The notes under the pieces were generated by a model, which was not told the origin of the DNA, searched no databases, and saw only the letters and a program-made list of their open reading frames with translations. A stretch of 64,000 bases of DNA, taken from assembly GCF_030384665.1 (NCBI RefSeq), contig NC_083677.1, positions 186,001-250,000 of the forward strand. The letters run 5' to 3'. Both the position numbers and the translations under genes were made by a program. This document shows, piece by piece, positions 34,303 to 45,063 of this stretch. How positions within the stretch are numbered: the stretch's first letter is position 1; each line of letters starts with the position of its first letter. The DNA is from Lodderomyces elongisporus. Its lineage: Eukaryota > Ascomycota > Pichiomycetes > Serinales > Debaryomycetaceae.

Positions 34303-34563
34303 GATCTCTCGAGATCTTCAAGTTCTATTTTTTTTTTCTCCTTTTAGTACAACAGGGCAAAAAAAAAAACAAGAACAAAAGGGCAACGAAAGCCGTTGAG
34401 TTAACCCCATTTGCACGTTTTCACCTTGAGTAGTAGAACTTGTATTACAAAGGTTGAAATCAGTTCACATATAAAAAAGAAATATAAGGAGAACGAATAT
34501 AAGAACAACAAGGCGAGGGAGAAGGAGATACTACTATACTATAAGAGCCACCATTCATTCACA
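32821..34563. other. 1.7-kb spacer before the Bem1-like gene
   Basis: No supported gene. It holds a GAA tract (33462-33510), TA-rich runs (33161-33175, 33995-34025), T runs, a GA tract (34243-34300) and the leader of the Bem1-like gene. I looked for a missing N-terminal SH3 exon and for a TACTAAC branch point here and saw neither. Confidence 0.55.
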
Positions 34564-35535
34564 ATGCCATTGTTTGCAGTAACGTTGTACGAGTTCAAAG
34601 CAGAGAGAGATGACGAATTGGATGTATCACCTGGTGAAAACTTATCAATCTGTGCTCATTACGATTACGAATGGTTCATTGCTAAACCAATCAATCGGTT
34701 AGGAGGGCCAGGGTTGGTGCCTGTGTCCTATGTGCGAATCATTGATTTGATGGATCCTGCAAAGTACGCCTCGGTGGACACATATGACCGAGAACAGGTG
34801 ATGAAGATCATTGATGAATTTAAGATCCCTACAGTGGAGCAGTGGAAGGACCAAACCAGGAGATATAAGGAATCAAGTATACAAATTGGAAATGGACATG
34901 GACAAAGCCAGGGACATAGCCAGGGACAAAGTCAGGGACATAGTCAAGGACTGGGATACAGCCAAAGCTACGGAAGACAGAGCAGTGTGAGTCAATATAG
35001 CAAGACACCTCCATCTTCAAACCGCTCTTCGAAAAACTCGATCTGGGTTGAAAAATGTAATGTAACATCATATCTACTAATCGAAGGACGATATCAGTAT
35101 TTAATTGTTGCAAAGATGTCCAACGGCAAGGAAAGAGAGTTGTACCGATATTACCAAGACTTTTATGATTTACAAGTTAGGCTTTTGGAGATGTTTCCGT
35201 TTGAAGCAGGTAAGATGGAACATTCGAAAAGGATAATCCCCTCCATTCCTGGTCCTTTGATTAATGTCAATGACTCGATATCAAAGTTGAGACGGGCGAA
35301 GCTCGACTCATATTTATCCAATCTTATTGCCTTACCAACACATATTTCAAGATGCAACGAAGTATTAAACTTGTTTGAAGTGCTCAATAATGGGTTTGAT
35401 ACGGAAACAGAAAGCCGGAGAGGGAAGCCAATAAGCCAGATACTGAATTCACACCAGGATAGATTATCACAGTATATGCTCGACTCACCAACTACCGAGA
35501 AACAGCAACTACAATATCAGCAATATGATCAACAA

Positions 35536-35567
<32 letters not shown>

Positions 35568-35919
35568 ACAACAGCAACAACAACAGCAACAAAAATTCAA
35601 AGTCAAGTTTTACTATGAAGAAGATATTTTTGCATTACTACTCCCCCAAACACTACGGTTGGAAGATTTGAAAATCAAATTATACAATCGATTGGAATTG
35701 GAGGATAGTCAGCAGCATAATTTTAAAACACCAAAAACACACGAATCCATCCATTTGTACCTCAAAAACGATTACGAAGAGTTTAAAACAGAGAACAATA
35801 TTACTGAGGTCGATTATGATTTACATGGCGCAAATCTCAAAGAGTTTGAAGTGGATGATGACACAAAGTTCCATGAAATATTGGGAGATAAATGTAAGAT
35901 AATCATAAAAGTTGTATAG
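34564..35919 (+). CDS. BEM1: Bem1-like polarity scaffold with a single SH3, PX and PB1 domains
   Basis: The start is taken at ATG 34564; the frame upstream reaches only a TTG at 34411 and a stop at 34402. The 451-residue product has an SH3 domain at about residues 4-60 that closely follows the second SH3 of Bem1 (LYEFKAERDDELDV, then EWFIAKPI, then GGPGLVPVSYV). A His/Gly/Gln/Ser linker follows, then a PX domain (about 158-280), a poly-Gln tract (nt 35505-35595) and a C-terminal PB1 domain (about 344-451). Yeast Bem1 (551 residues) has two SH3 domains; the first is absent here. Bem1 joins Cdc24 (through PB1), Cdc42 and PAK kinases at polarity sites, with PX binding phosphoinositides. Either this is a shortened BEM1 or a paralog; the symbol is given on domain similarity. 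Confidence 0.82.
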
Positions 35920-36417
35920 ACCCATGTACTGAATACTCTACTTCAAATATAACATTTGTTGTCTAATAGTAATTGATACTCATAAAATGTCTCTTAGGTA
36001 GATTCACAGTAACACGCAATGAAATGTTCTTTCAAAGTTTTATAAGTTTTCAAACGTGGATATGCACAGTATCCTCCTTCTGGAGTGTGTCATAATTTTT
36101 CGTTTTTTTTGTTTTTTTTCTATCTTAATTTTTTTCTTATTTTAATTTTACTATTAGTATCACAAAGGATTCAGAATTCGCTACTACAAAATCTTGGACA
36201 GAAAAGAAAACAAAGAGAGATAGAGAGAGAGTGTGAGTGTGTGTGAGCGTGGTAATAAATATATGCGTGTATTTCTGTACGCGTGTATGTACAAATGCAT
36301 GCATATGTTTATATCTATGTGTCAGTGAGTGAGTCAAGATCAATTCTTGTAGATTATTCCTTTGTAATTACCATTTCTTCCCAGTATTCTAACCAACTGA
36401 TGTCAATGTCCTAACCA
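35920..36417. other. Spacer between Bem1-like gene and next gene
   Basis: 498 bp holding a T-rich stretch (36098-36150) and a GA/GT-rich stretch (36208-36250) with mixed AGAG and GTGT dinucleotides. No gene is seen. Confidence 0.5.
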
Positions 36418-39400
36418 ATGAGTTTTCTTGGACTAGGATGGAAGAGCAACAACAAAAAGAAACAAAAGAAAATAGACAATAGGATCGATGCAAATGTACA
36501 AACGCAAGAGCCCAAGGGGTCTATTTTTAATAGATTCCTTGAATTTATAGCACCTCCACAACAAACAGATCAAAAGGAACACAACATAGGTCAACTACAA
36601 GAAAACGGAGTTAATAATACTTTGAATGACCAGGTTGGCAATATAAAATCACTAAATGGCGCTGAAGGGATAGGTCAAATGAAAAATAATGGCGACGATG
36701 AGTTATATTTTGATGCACAAGATTCCATTGTGGCTGATAATTCAGGTACAGTAAAAGCATGGTTAGAGAATACATATTTACCTTCAAATGAACAATTGTC
36801 CAAGAGTATTCATGACACCCCAAGCTTATACAAAGAACGTTTATCTTGGAGAAGCAGAAATGCCAATCAGCTGGAAGTTGAAACTTCAGTTATACTCTCT
36901 CCACAACTTTCTAAATACTCGAACGCTTCAAATGTAAAACCAGAGAGACCATTACAGTCTAAAATACGGGATATTGGAACTCCAACACCGCAAAAGAAAA
37001 ATTGCCCTCTGTCTCTTGAAGAAGCAACTGAAGCTTTAGACGATTCGAATATTAGACCTAATGAAAATATTAAATCAATAGATTTAGAAACATCGAGAAT
37101 CAAGAAACCCAAAAAATCAGCAAAGTGGAGGATCTCACAGATGTTGAAGAAAAGAATGGAAAAAGAAAAGGAGGTTCTAGAGCCACAAACTATTTATTCA
37201 CCGAAAATGGATATAGTCACCAGTAAATCCCCCTTTTCACCCAATTTAGGTCATCCACGCAAGTCCCAATCTCCATCTTCAACAAATTCTAATCATGTTA
37301 ATTTTGTTGAATCTGCAACTGATAAGTTTAGCAACAAAGTTGGCGAGACTAGCTTTGAAGAATCACCATCTTTGAAAACGCGAAAGGAGAAACAGCTACA
37401 AGTTAACACATCTGCTGGTACCATATCGCTTCGGCGTAAACAGAGAGTTGCTGATGAAGGGAATGTTTCAAATCTTCAGGACTATATGAACTTGCGCTCT
37501 AAGGTTATGGATGCAAATCATAATGATAGACAGCCGATTCAAAAGCAGTTGTCAGATTTCAAGACCACTAATACGTCAACTCCAAATTCTAAAAAAAGTC
37601 GACTTTTAATACGCGCAAGTCCACAAGAAGAAAACAACAACTTGATAAAATTTCGAATACGCCCAAGAAAAAACCAGAGACTTGAAGTGCAAACTCAACT
37701 TTTGGCTCAAGAAGAAGAGCAAGAGAAAGAGCAAAAGCAAGAGCAACTTGGTCGTAAAGATCACAATGGTCAGTCTTCAAGTTTCGTCAATGACCAACAA
37801 AATCATTTTAATTCACCATTGGATAGCAAGAATATTTTGCAAACTCTGCCTACCAGTCAAACACACCAGACAAATCAAAGACAGCCAACACAACAAACAA
37901 AACAAACACCAAAAGTTTTTGATTCGAAATTTAATGTAACCAGTCCTCCAGAACATTTTATCCAGCCCCTTGAGTCTACCACCCTGAACACAGAACCTAT
38001 TAACTCAAGTCCAGTCACCATAATTAGAGTAATTGAAGGGAAAAACTCTACCAATAATAACGATTTTACTTTGCGACTGCTTCCAACTAGCCCTCCTAAA
38101 TCCAACACTCACATTCACAAAATTGGGGAGTTTTATGTCAAACTGCCGCACAGGACTCCTAAACCATTAAATTTTTTCCCAACAGAGACTCAGCACTTGC
38201 ATTCTCTGAATGAGTCTTTGCATCGCCATGAAAAAAAATCCAAGTCCTTGATACCAATTACGACACCTGAAAAACAGACGTTGAAAAAGATACGTGCTCC
38301 ACAAAGTAGTTCCTTGTTTCCAACCAGGTCTCCCGAGATGGTTCTGGGTGATGATCTGCAGAAGATCTTGAGTGTTGACAATTTTCAAATATCATCTCCT
38401 AAACTTTCGGCATTCGTGAGAGCTTCACCAAAACTGATCAATGCCCAATTTAGACCGAGAGAGCACGAGGATTTGACAACAAATAAACAACAATTAGTCA
38501 ATAAGGATAATAGTAGTACAGAAATTGAGCAAAGTCAAATAACTAAATTTCCACTCACAGCAGCTCAAAAGAGGAGAAAAAGGATTGCAGAAAGAGCTAA
38601 GGAGTTAGAAGCGAAACAGAAAGTTAAAAAACGCAAGAAAATCATACGCAGAGGGAATGTCTCATGGATGGCAAATACAAGTGATGAATATAGTGAGGAT
38701 GATGAAATACAGGAAATAGCTGAGGCGAGGGCTCAAGCTGCCATCGATAATAAAAAAAGGGATCCTAACGACAATGAGGGAAATTTTAAAAACTCTTCGA
38801 CTTTTATAGATTTGGCTGAGACTGGATTAGATTCATTGCACCGAAGCCATGAAAAGACTTGCAAGAACAAACACAAACCAGAGCACGACTATCAAGTCAA
38901 TGAGAATGATGCACTTTTGGAAAAATTGGACGAGGATGGTCATTTTAACAAATCGGTCAATACAGGACAGATTATAAATATCGAGGAAACAAATATTGGG
39001 ACAGAAAAGACTGCCACTGATTTATTAGAGGCCAGTTTGGAAAATGATAAAAACAAGAGAGTGGTTTTCAATTTGGAGTCAAATATGGATGCTTCAAAAG
39101 AATACGAGGAAAAAAATGTGGAATCTATAAATACCAAAGAGTTTAAACAGTTTGATTCTTTATTCGTACCTGAATCACCTTCGAAATGGAGAGTAGATGA
39201 TGTGGATGAAAATGGCGATGATGTAGAAAAGACAAAAAAGAGAAAAGAGGGGAAAGATGAAGAAACAGAAGAAGGTGAAGGTAAAGATGAAGAAAAGGAA
39301 GAAGAAGACTTTAAAAATACTGAAAAGAGCAAAGAATTATCTAGCTCTAACTTGAATAACGAGCGCATGGTTGGCCAAAATGAATCAACGCATGATTGTG

Positions 39401-40344
39401 AAACTTTACCTACAGAGGAGAGCAAACCTAATAGCATACCAAAAACTGTAACAGCACATGGAGCTGATAATATTGACAGCAATCAAGGCAATGCTGTCGC
39501 CTCTCAGGATGAACGTTTAAGTACTAGTTCTATATCTTTTGGTCAACTAGAAGAGGGAAAACGAGAAGGATCTGTACGCGATTTTGCTACTAGTACGCAG
39601 GAGGCGCAGACCCGAGCTAACAAACAGGATGATTTTTCAGAAGACTCACAGTATAATTTTACTGCTAAATTGTTTTCAACTAAAACTGATTCAAAAGATC
39701 AAGCTATTGGCATTGCACCAACTGAATGCGTAGAAAATCGAGCTTCCACATCATCTGATAGAAATGGTGATATAAAAATTTCCAATAACTGTAGTGATAA
39801 TCAAGGTGAAGCTTTTGACAAGTACGCATCAGAAGGGGCAAAAGATCAACATATTTCTAGTTGCATTGAGGTTGAAAAGACCATTTCGCAAACTACAGTG
39901 TTTCTTCAGTCTTTGGATAGAGGTGAAACAAGACACATAGATCACTCTGTGTATCTGGAGACGTCTGCACATCGCTTCGATATGTCATCGGTATCTCAGC
40001 GGTACGGAGAGATAGAGCTCGACACTGGAAAAACTAAGAGGAGAAAGGCATTCCTTGATGAGGGTTTAAATACGAAAGAAAAGGTAATTAATGAAAGGAC
40101 GGAAGTGAAGAAAAAAGAAGAAGGAAAAGTTGAGCAAAAAGAAGAAGGAAAAGTTGAGCAAAAAGAAGAAGGACAAGAAGATCTTGACAAAGCGAATCAC
40201 ACTACGTCTGCAATTGCGATTGAAACCAATGATTTTTGTAACGACGAGAAGTTGAAAAAACCTTCAAAAGCGAAAAACAGAGCAAATCAGAGTCGACGTA
40301 GAAAGAAGAGACGTATAGAGAGAAAGACTCCGTATGTTGATTAG
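36418..40344 (+). CDS. Large basic/acidic protein of unknown function, probably nuclear
   Basis: The 1,308-residue frame is intact from ATG 36418, but I do not recognise the family. Visible features: a short hydrophobic N-terminus (MSFLGLGW) followed by Lys-rich KKKQKK; several basic clusters (KKPKKSAKWR, RKRIAERAKELEAKQKVKKRKK near residue 735, and RRRKKRRIERK at the extreme C-terminus) suited to nuclear localisation; many Ser-Pro sites (LSPQLS, TSPPK, SSPKLS) suggesting CDK or MAPK phosphorylation; and an acidic Glu/Lys repeat (nt 39220-39320). Near the end a 24-bp repeat encodes EEGKVEQK twice. There are no transmembrane segments or enzyme motifs. It is largely disordered. The open frame over 3.9 kb argues it is real. 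Confidence 0.72.
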   Translation: MSFLGLGWKSNNKKKQKKIDNRIDANVQTQEPKGSIFNRFLEFIAPPQQTDQKEHNIGQLQENGVNNTLNDQVGNIKSLNGAEGIGQMKNNGDDELYFDAQDSIVADNSGTVKAWLENTYLPSNEQLSKSIHDTPSLYKERLSWRSRNANQLEVETSVILSPQLSKYSNASNVKPERPLQSKIRDIGTPTPQKKNCPLSLEEATEALDDSNIRPNENIKSIDLETSRIKKPKKSAKWRISQMLKKRMEKEKEVLEPQTIYSPKMDIVTSKSPFSPNLGHPRKSQSPSSTNSNHVNFVESATDKFSNKVGETSFEESPSLKTRKEKQLQVNTSAGTISLRRKQRVADEGNVSNLQDYMNLRSKVMDANHNDRQPIQKQLSDFKTTNTSTPNSKKSRLLIRASPQEENNNLIKFRIRPRKNQRLEVQTQLLAQEEEQEKEQKQEQLGRKDHNGQSSSFVNDQQNHFNSPLDSKNILQTLPTSQTHQTNQRQPTQQTKQTPKVFDSKFNVTSPPEHFIQPLESTTLNTEPINSSPVTIIRVIEGKNSTNNNDFTLRLLPTSPPKSNTHIHKIGEFYVKLPHRTPKPLNFFPTETQHLHSLNESLHRHEKKSKSLIPITTPEKQTLKKIRAPQSSSLFPTRSPEMVLGDDLQKILSVDNFQISSPKLSAFVRASPKLINAQFRPREHEDLTTNKQQLVNKDNSSTEIEQSQITKFPLTAAQKRRKRIAERAKELEAKQKVKKRKKIIRRGNVSWMANTSDEYSEDDEIQEIAEARAQAAIDNKKRDPNDNEGNFKNSSTFIDLAETGLDSLHRSHEKTCKNKHKPEHDYQVNENDALLEKLDEDGHFNKSVNTGQIINIEETNIGTEKTATDLLEASLENDKNKRVVFNLESNMDASKEYEEKNVESINTKEFKQFDSLFVPESPSKWRVDDVDENGDDVEKTKKRKEGKDEETEEGEGKDEEKEEEDFKNTEKSKELSSSNLNNERMVGQNESTHDCETLPTEESKPNSIPKTVTAHGADNIDSNQGNAVASQDERLSTSSISFGQLEEGKREGSVRDFATSTQEAQTRANKQDDFSEDSQYNFTAKLFSTKTDSKDQAIGIAPTECVENRASTSSDRNGDIKISNNCSDNQGEAFDKYASEGAKDQHISSCIEVEKTISQTTVFLQSLDRGETRHIDHSVYLETSAHRFDMSSVSQRYGEIELDTGKTKRRKAFLDEGLNTKEKVINERTEVKKKEEGKVEQKEEGKVEQKEEGQEDLDKANHTTSAIAIETNDFCNDEKLKKPSKAKNRANQSRRRKKRRIERKTPYVD

Positions 40345-40701
40345 TAAGTAATACAAAATCGACCTAAACCTGAGCTTATTTTATACATCAGTATGATGAA
40401 AAAGTGTGGCGCGCACCCATAAGCAAACAAAGTGCGGAATTTAACGTAATTTTTTTTTTTGTTGCTTTATCTTTATTTTATTTTTATTTTTATTTTATTT
40501 TTTTCCAGATTTGTTGCGCCGCAATAAAAATCAACCGAGCAAAATACCAAGCAACGTCAGTTTTGCAGTTCAAACTCCGTTTCTACTACTTCTACAATTT
40601 ATCTTCTTTTTCTTTGTCTTTTCCCCCCTTTTTTTTATAGTTTTAGTTTTAGCTTTTATTCTATCTTTTGGAAGTTAGGTTCTGTTTGAAATCAATTGAC
40701 C
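40345..40701. other. Spacer before DsbA-like gene
   Basis: 357 bp, T-rich on the plus strand (40449-40505, 40602-40640), consistent with a promoter and 5' UTR. No gene or specific site is seen. Confidence 0.5.
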
Positions 40702-41361
40702 ATGATCTCACCCAAGTATTCTACAACCCATTATTCGCTTGGAATTAAGGCATTATCCACTGCCAAGAGCGCACCTCATGTAGTGAATCTTTTTTTCGAT
40801 TACAATTGCCCATTCAGTGCCAAATTATATCTCAAATTGTACAATAAGGTAATTCCCGAGTTGCAAAAAACTCACCCAGATAAATTTCAATTCGTTTATA
40901 TCAATGTCGTTCAGCCATGGCACACCAATTCTACGTTGTTAAATGAGTTTGGCTTGGCATATGCCAAAGTTTTGAGAGAGAAAAACATCGACGACAGCCA
41001 GAAGCTATTTTGGGATTTCAACAAAGTGGTTTATCAAGACAAAGAACAATTCTACGACAATTCAACCATCGAGTTAACAAGAAACCAAATCTATGAGAAA
41101 ATATACGATGTTGTTGCCAAGGATTTAGATTTGAAAGTGGGAAAAGATGATCTCTTAAAAGAGCTTTTGATCAAGTCCGGAGGCGAGCCAGATAATGCAG
41201 GAAATGGAGCAACTGCAGATGTGAAATACTTTACAAGAATTGTTAGAAACACAGGCATCCATGTTACTCCGACAGTTACCGTGGATGGAGTTGTTGATGA
41301 TTCAATTTCTAGCGGTACAAGCGAAGACGAATTAATTAAAGTATTTACAGCAAAGTTGTAG
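40702..41361 (+). CDS. Thioredoxin-fold (DsbA/GST-kappa-like) protein
   Basis: The first ATG is at 40702; the codon two positions earlier is TTG. The 219-residue product has the DsbA-type layout: a beta strand VVNLFFDYNCPFSAK with a single active-site-like cysteine (NCPFS, not CXXC), a helical insert, and the late cis-Pro segment GIHVTPTVTVDG. The single Cys resembles GST-kappa and 2-hydroxychromene isomerase relatives rather than disulfide-forming DsbA. No signal peptide is evident, so it is likely cytosolic. Related uncharacterised proteins are widespread in fungi. A redox or glutathione-linked role is plausible, but the substrate is unknown. It is convergent with PWP1, 186 bp between stops. 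Confidence 0.8.
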   Translation: MISPKYSTTHYSLGIKALSTAKSAPHVVNLFFDYNCPFSAKLYLKLYNKVIPELQKTHPDKFQFVYINVVQPWHTNSTLLNEFGLAYAKVLREKNIDDSQKLFWDFNKVVYQDKEQFYDNSTIELTRNQIYEKIYDVVAKDLDLKVGKDDLLKELLIKSGGEPDNAGNGATADVKYFTRIVRNTGIHVTPTVTVDGVVDDSISSGTSEDELIKVFTAKL

Positions 41362-41547
41362 AGCGATTCTCTAACAAAAACGAAATGTTAGTGATGGATA
41401 AAAGAGTGATTTATCTTTTTCAAAGAAGGAAAAAGAGCAAAAAAAAAAGAAGAATAAACCACAACAAGAAGTCTTTTAATATATGAATATTTTATTTTTG
41501 GGATACGATTTTTTTTCTATTTTCATTTTCCTTTCCCCCTATTTATC

Positions 41548-43218
41548 CTAATTATCAGCAATATTTGCATCTTCATCTTCCGACTCCGAGTCATCTTTTG
41601 ATCCGTCGACTTCAAGGATAACATCATTGACGTCATTCTTGTATTTTCTAGCAATTCTTGAAGCGCGTCCCGCTGCTTTAGCCTCGTCTCTTGCACGCTT
41701 CTGCAAGCTGTGCAATTCCTCTCTAAACACGTTCTTGACAGATCTATTTGAAAAGGTATCCCACATCTTCAATCCACCGGTAACACCTCCAACAACGAGA
41801 TTGCCTGCAACTTCAATATCGGGGGCGTACGACGTTGTCAACACATTGCCCAATCCAAAATCTCTAGACAACACCATGGATGGACCGCCTTGAGAGGATT
41901 CTGGCGCCTTCCAAAGCTTCACCGTTTTTTCACCCATTGCACTCGTCACCAACATCCCAGGCACATACTTGTTTATGTCAAGTGATGAAATTCCTGCGTC
42001 GTGAGCATGCAATGTCCACAAAGGTTTTCCATCATTCTTTGCATCGAAACAATAGACATTTCCTTTATCGGTACCAACATAGAATATTTCCGGATTACTA
42101 CTCCAAGTAACGTTTTCAACATCTTCACCGTTAACAGAGTAAGTTTTCGACATTTGCGCATCGTCTGATATCCTCACATCAGTTAATGCTGCCATACCGT
42201 CATAACCACCTGTCAATAACACGGTAGCTTCTGTAGGATGCCACTGAGAAGACGATACGGTTTTTCCATTGTGGATTTTGTCGAGGGAACGTGCGGCTGT
42301 AGCGGTATTAAGGTCCCAAAGCTTAACTGTGGTGTCTGCAGATGTCGATGCCAAGATCGATCTATGGATCTTATTGTGGGTTAGCGATAAAACGGCATCT
42401 GTGTGATGTGTCAAAACATGTTCCTTTGACTTGCTTTTCTTTTTCTTCTTCTTTGACTTGTTTGTCTCCATCTCTCCCAAAATAACATCCGGGAATGCTT
42501 TGTCGACATAGTCTAAATCCCACAACTCAATCTGTGGGTCAAAGGTTCCTACTGCGGCAAAATTTCCAATGTTGGATCCATTATCATCGTCACCACCTTT
42601 CTTGTAATTCACCCACTCAACACATAATGGAAATGCAGGTAACATGATGTCATGGTGAACATATAATGCCGAATCTCTTACTAAACCCTTTGCAACATCT
42701 GCATCCATCTTATCCTCCTCTTCTTCTTCTGCACCTGCGGGTGCACCGGCACCATCATCATAGATATAGATATCCAACCAAGAGATGTCATCTTCTGTTC
42801 TAGTGGCTAGCACTAAGTTATCTGTAGGGTAAATTTGGTTCTCCTTTTTTTCTTCTTGCTCATCAATCTCCGTTGGAAGACTTAAATAAACGTCTGTTTC
42901 CCCATCTTCACCTTCACCGGTTTCGTGCATTTTAGCATCGGTACTTGCCAATCCTGGAAACATCGAAATACTTTCACCGGCTCCAAGATCTTCAGTTTCA
43001 TCGTCATAAGTTTCCAAATTGTACTCCTTCAAGTCATCATCGATTTCCAATTGGTCCTTTAATGAAGATTTTTGTGCTTCTTCGACTTCTTCCTTTGCGT
43101 CGGAGATTTCGAGATTCGCCATCTCATTGATTCTGGCCATTTCTTCATCATCCAATTCATATTTTTCAGGAAACTCAGAAGCAAAGCCTCTAGGTACCCA
43201 TGTAGACGACGATATCAT
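41548..43218 (-). CDS. PWP1: Pwp1, WD-repeat ribosome-biogenesis factor
   Basis: The 556-residue protein begins MISSSTWVPRGFASEFPEKYELDDEE, the characteristic Pwp1 N-terminus with a conserved Trp-Val-Pro-Arg-Gly. An acidic region follows, then WD40 repeats (HTDAVLSLTHNK and SADTTVKLWDLN; HDAGISSLDINK and MGEKTVKLWKAP; VTGGLKMWDT), and a basic then acidic C-terminus. A Lys-rich insert (nt 42420-42470) separates the early blades. Pwp1 (576 residues in S. cerevisiae) is a nucleolar factor needed for 25S/5.8S rRNA processing and 60S assembly. Start at the ATG complement 43216-43218. Confidence 0.95.
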   Translation of the reverse strand: MISSSTWVPRGFASEFPEKYELDDEEMARINEMANLEISDAKEEVEEAQKSSLKDQLEIDDDLKEYNLETYDDETEDLGAGESISMFPGLASTDAKMHETGEGEDGETDVYLSLPTEIDEQEEKKENQIYPTDNLVLATRTEDDISWLDIYIYDDGAGAPAGAEEEEEDKMDADVAKGLVRDSALYVHHDIMLPAFPLCVEWVNYKKGGDDDNGSNIGNFAAVGTFDPQIELWDLDYVDKAFPDVILGEMETNKSKKKKKKSKSKEHVLTHHTDAVLSLTHNKIHRSILASTSADTTVKLWDLNTATAARSLDKIHNGKTVSSSQWHPTEATVLLTGGYDGMAALTDVRISDDAQMSKTYSVNGEDVENVTWSSNPEIFYVGTDKGNVYCFDAKNDGKPLWTLHAHDAGISSLDINKYVPGMLVTSAMGEKTVKLWKAPESSQGGPSMVLSRDFGLGNVLTTSYAPDIEVAGNLVVGGVTGGLKMWDTFSNRSVKNVFREELHSLQKRARDEAKAAGRASRIARKYKNDVNDVILEVDGSKDDSESEDEDANIADN

Positions 43219-43683
43219 TTTCTAAAATTATTCTAAACAATGTCGTATTCTTTTTTTTTTTTTCCTTTTTGAATTCTCCAAAGTTTCCAAATATATATAT
43301 ATGTATATGTGTATATATGTATATATGTAAAAACTTCAGTTTATGGGAACTTTTCTTCTTTTGGAAGTGATGATGAGATGAGGGTTTCAGTGAGGAACAA
43401 AATAGAATCGAAATACAATTGCAGGAAGCGCAGAGAAAAAAAAAATCAAATTATAAAAAAAAATATAAATAAATTAAATGAAATAAAAAATTAACAAATG
43501 CATACAAACATATATATATATATATACGCTCACAAATTTTATATATATATATCTACATAGTGATATTGGGATATTTTTGTTTGCATCTATTAACAATAGA
43601 TAATAATATATCAATACGGGGAATCCAATTCCATTCGATTACTTTAATCTTCTTTTTTTCTCATTGGTATAATAAGCTACCTC
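43219..43683. other. PWP1 upstream / NMT1 downstream spacer
   Basis: 465 bp containing TA dinucleotide stretches (43291-43330, 43510-43552) and a T run near PWP1. No gene is seen. Confidence 0.5.
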
Positions 43684-45063
43684 TTACAACAAAACTACTC
43701 CTACACCACTTGTTTCATCATCAATGACCAGCTTGGTTTGTTTATCAATACCACCACTCATTGGAAATGTCTTGTAGTTGAACAAGTAATAATTCAAAAA
43801 ACCATCCCCACTTCCGAATTTACAATTCTTCAAAAAGTACGTGTTATCTTGCGACGTTAAACAGTTAAACACATCAACATTGTATTGCTTTGAGGTAATT
43901 AATGCATCATTGATGAGCTCATTAAGTCTTGGCTTGTACCTATCTCCCTCGGCATCAGTTGCATAGTAAAATAAGTAGGCAATCCCCAACTCGTCATGAT
44001 GAGTATTTTCCAACACTGTGAATGGTAATAAATAGTATGAGAAGAAATCGGTGATTTTTCCCTCGGAATTCTCCACCACATATGTTTTGATCACATTGGA
44101 GTTTAATTTATCACCGGAACTGTTGGTCTTGGTCTTGGCGTTGTTGGCGTTGTTGGCGTTGGCATCGGCGTTGCCCAATAACCAATGTTTGAACTCTTCT
44201 TCAGTAAAAAGCTGTACGATATCAAATCTTTCTTGGTACTCAGTCAACAATTTCAACACATCTTTAACATCCTTCTCCTCCATCTCTCGTAACCCTTGGA
44301 TATTTGTCTTGTTGGGTAAGGCATAATGAGCCAACATACCAGCTTTGGTCTGATTTGCTGGGAGATGACTGAATCCCACATCGTGAAGCTTGGACCAATT
44401 GATTGGCCTATGTTGATATCGACACGTGGCCAATGGAGTGGGCAAGATTGAGCCACCGGTGTACAAAGCCTGCCAGATGTTTTGCTTGTTAACTCTTCTG
44501 GTAATCTCCTTGATCATTATTGGCGCAAGTCTCTTGTTTCTGAGCTTCTTGTGTATACACAAGAAATTGATCTCGACACAATCAATAACAGTGCCCGACT
44601 TATTCAACTTGATAGTCACCGGAGTGGCAGCTATAAAAGCCACCAACTTGCCTGTCTCCTTAACTCTGACACCAGTGTGCCAATCCTGCTGCCAGTTAGG
44701 TGGCATCAATGCCCATTTGAAGAATTCATGGCTATACTTGAATCTAAAAGTTGCATCGGTGTCCTCAACGTAGTTATCGTATAATAGCTTGTACAACTCA
44801 TCCAACTGCTCATTATTTTGGATATCAATATTGCACCACTCGAATTCCTTGATTAGTGGTAATGGCTCGCTTGGCACGTCTTCGGGAGTTTTCAAGACAT
44901 CGATAGGACCCTCCTTCGTGATTGTCTCGTCCAAAGATGGGACTGGTTGAGTTTTCCAAAATTTATAGTCTTTCATTTGTTTCTCTTGAGAAGGGGTCAA
45001 GCTCTCGCCTAGAGCCAACATCTTCAAAAGGTCCTCAATGGACTTTTTATTAGGATCGGACAT
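43684..45063 (-). CDS. NMT1: Glycylpeptide N-tetradecanoyltransferase
   Basis: The 459-residue protein (yeast 455) shows all Nmt landmarks: [19 protein letters not shown], the myristoyl-CoA-binding [24 protein letters not shown] block, [10 protein letters not shown], and the [10 protein letters not shown] region. It ends in ...VVLL; the C-terminal carboxylate of this family acts as the catalytic base. It transfers myristate to N-terminal Gly of proteins such as Arf1 and Vps15 in the cytosol and is essential in yeasts. An Asn/Ala-rich insert (nt 44130-44172) encodes an ANANNANNA tract not expected in the conserved fold, probably a surface loop. It shares a 454-bp divergent promoter with the next gene. 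Confidence 0.97.
   Translation of the reverse strand: MSDPNKKSIEDLLKMLALGESLTPSQEKQMKDYKFWKTQPVPSLDETITKEGPIDVLKTPEDVPSEPLPLIKEFEWCNIDIQNNEQLDELYKLLYDNYVEDTDATFRFKYSHEFFKWALMPPNWQQDWHTGVRVKETGKLVAFIAATPVTIKLNKSGTVIDCVEINFLCIHKKLRNKRLAPIMIKEITRRVNKQNIWQALYTGGSILPTPLATCRYQHRPINWSKLHDVGFSHLPANQTKAGMLAHYALPNKTNIQGLREMEEKDVKDVLKLLTEYQERFDIVQLFTEEEFKHWLLGNADANANNANNAKTKTNSSGDKLNSNVIKTYVVENSEGKITDFFSYYLLPFTVLENTHHDELGIAYLFYYATDAEGDRYKPRLNELINDALITSKQYNVDVFNCLTSQDNTYFLKNCKFGSGDGFLNYYLFNYKTFPMSGGIDKQTKLVIDDETSGVGVVLL

Noticed and set aside
33299..34563. Possible intron joining an upstream SH3 exon to the Bem1-like gene (GTATGT at about 33303)
   Set aside because: No TACTAAC-type branch point and no SH3-coding frame upstream were seen.
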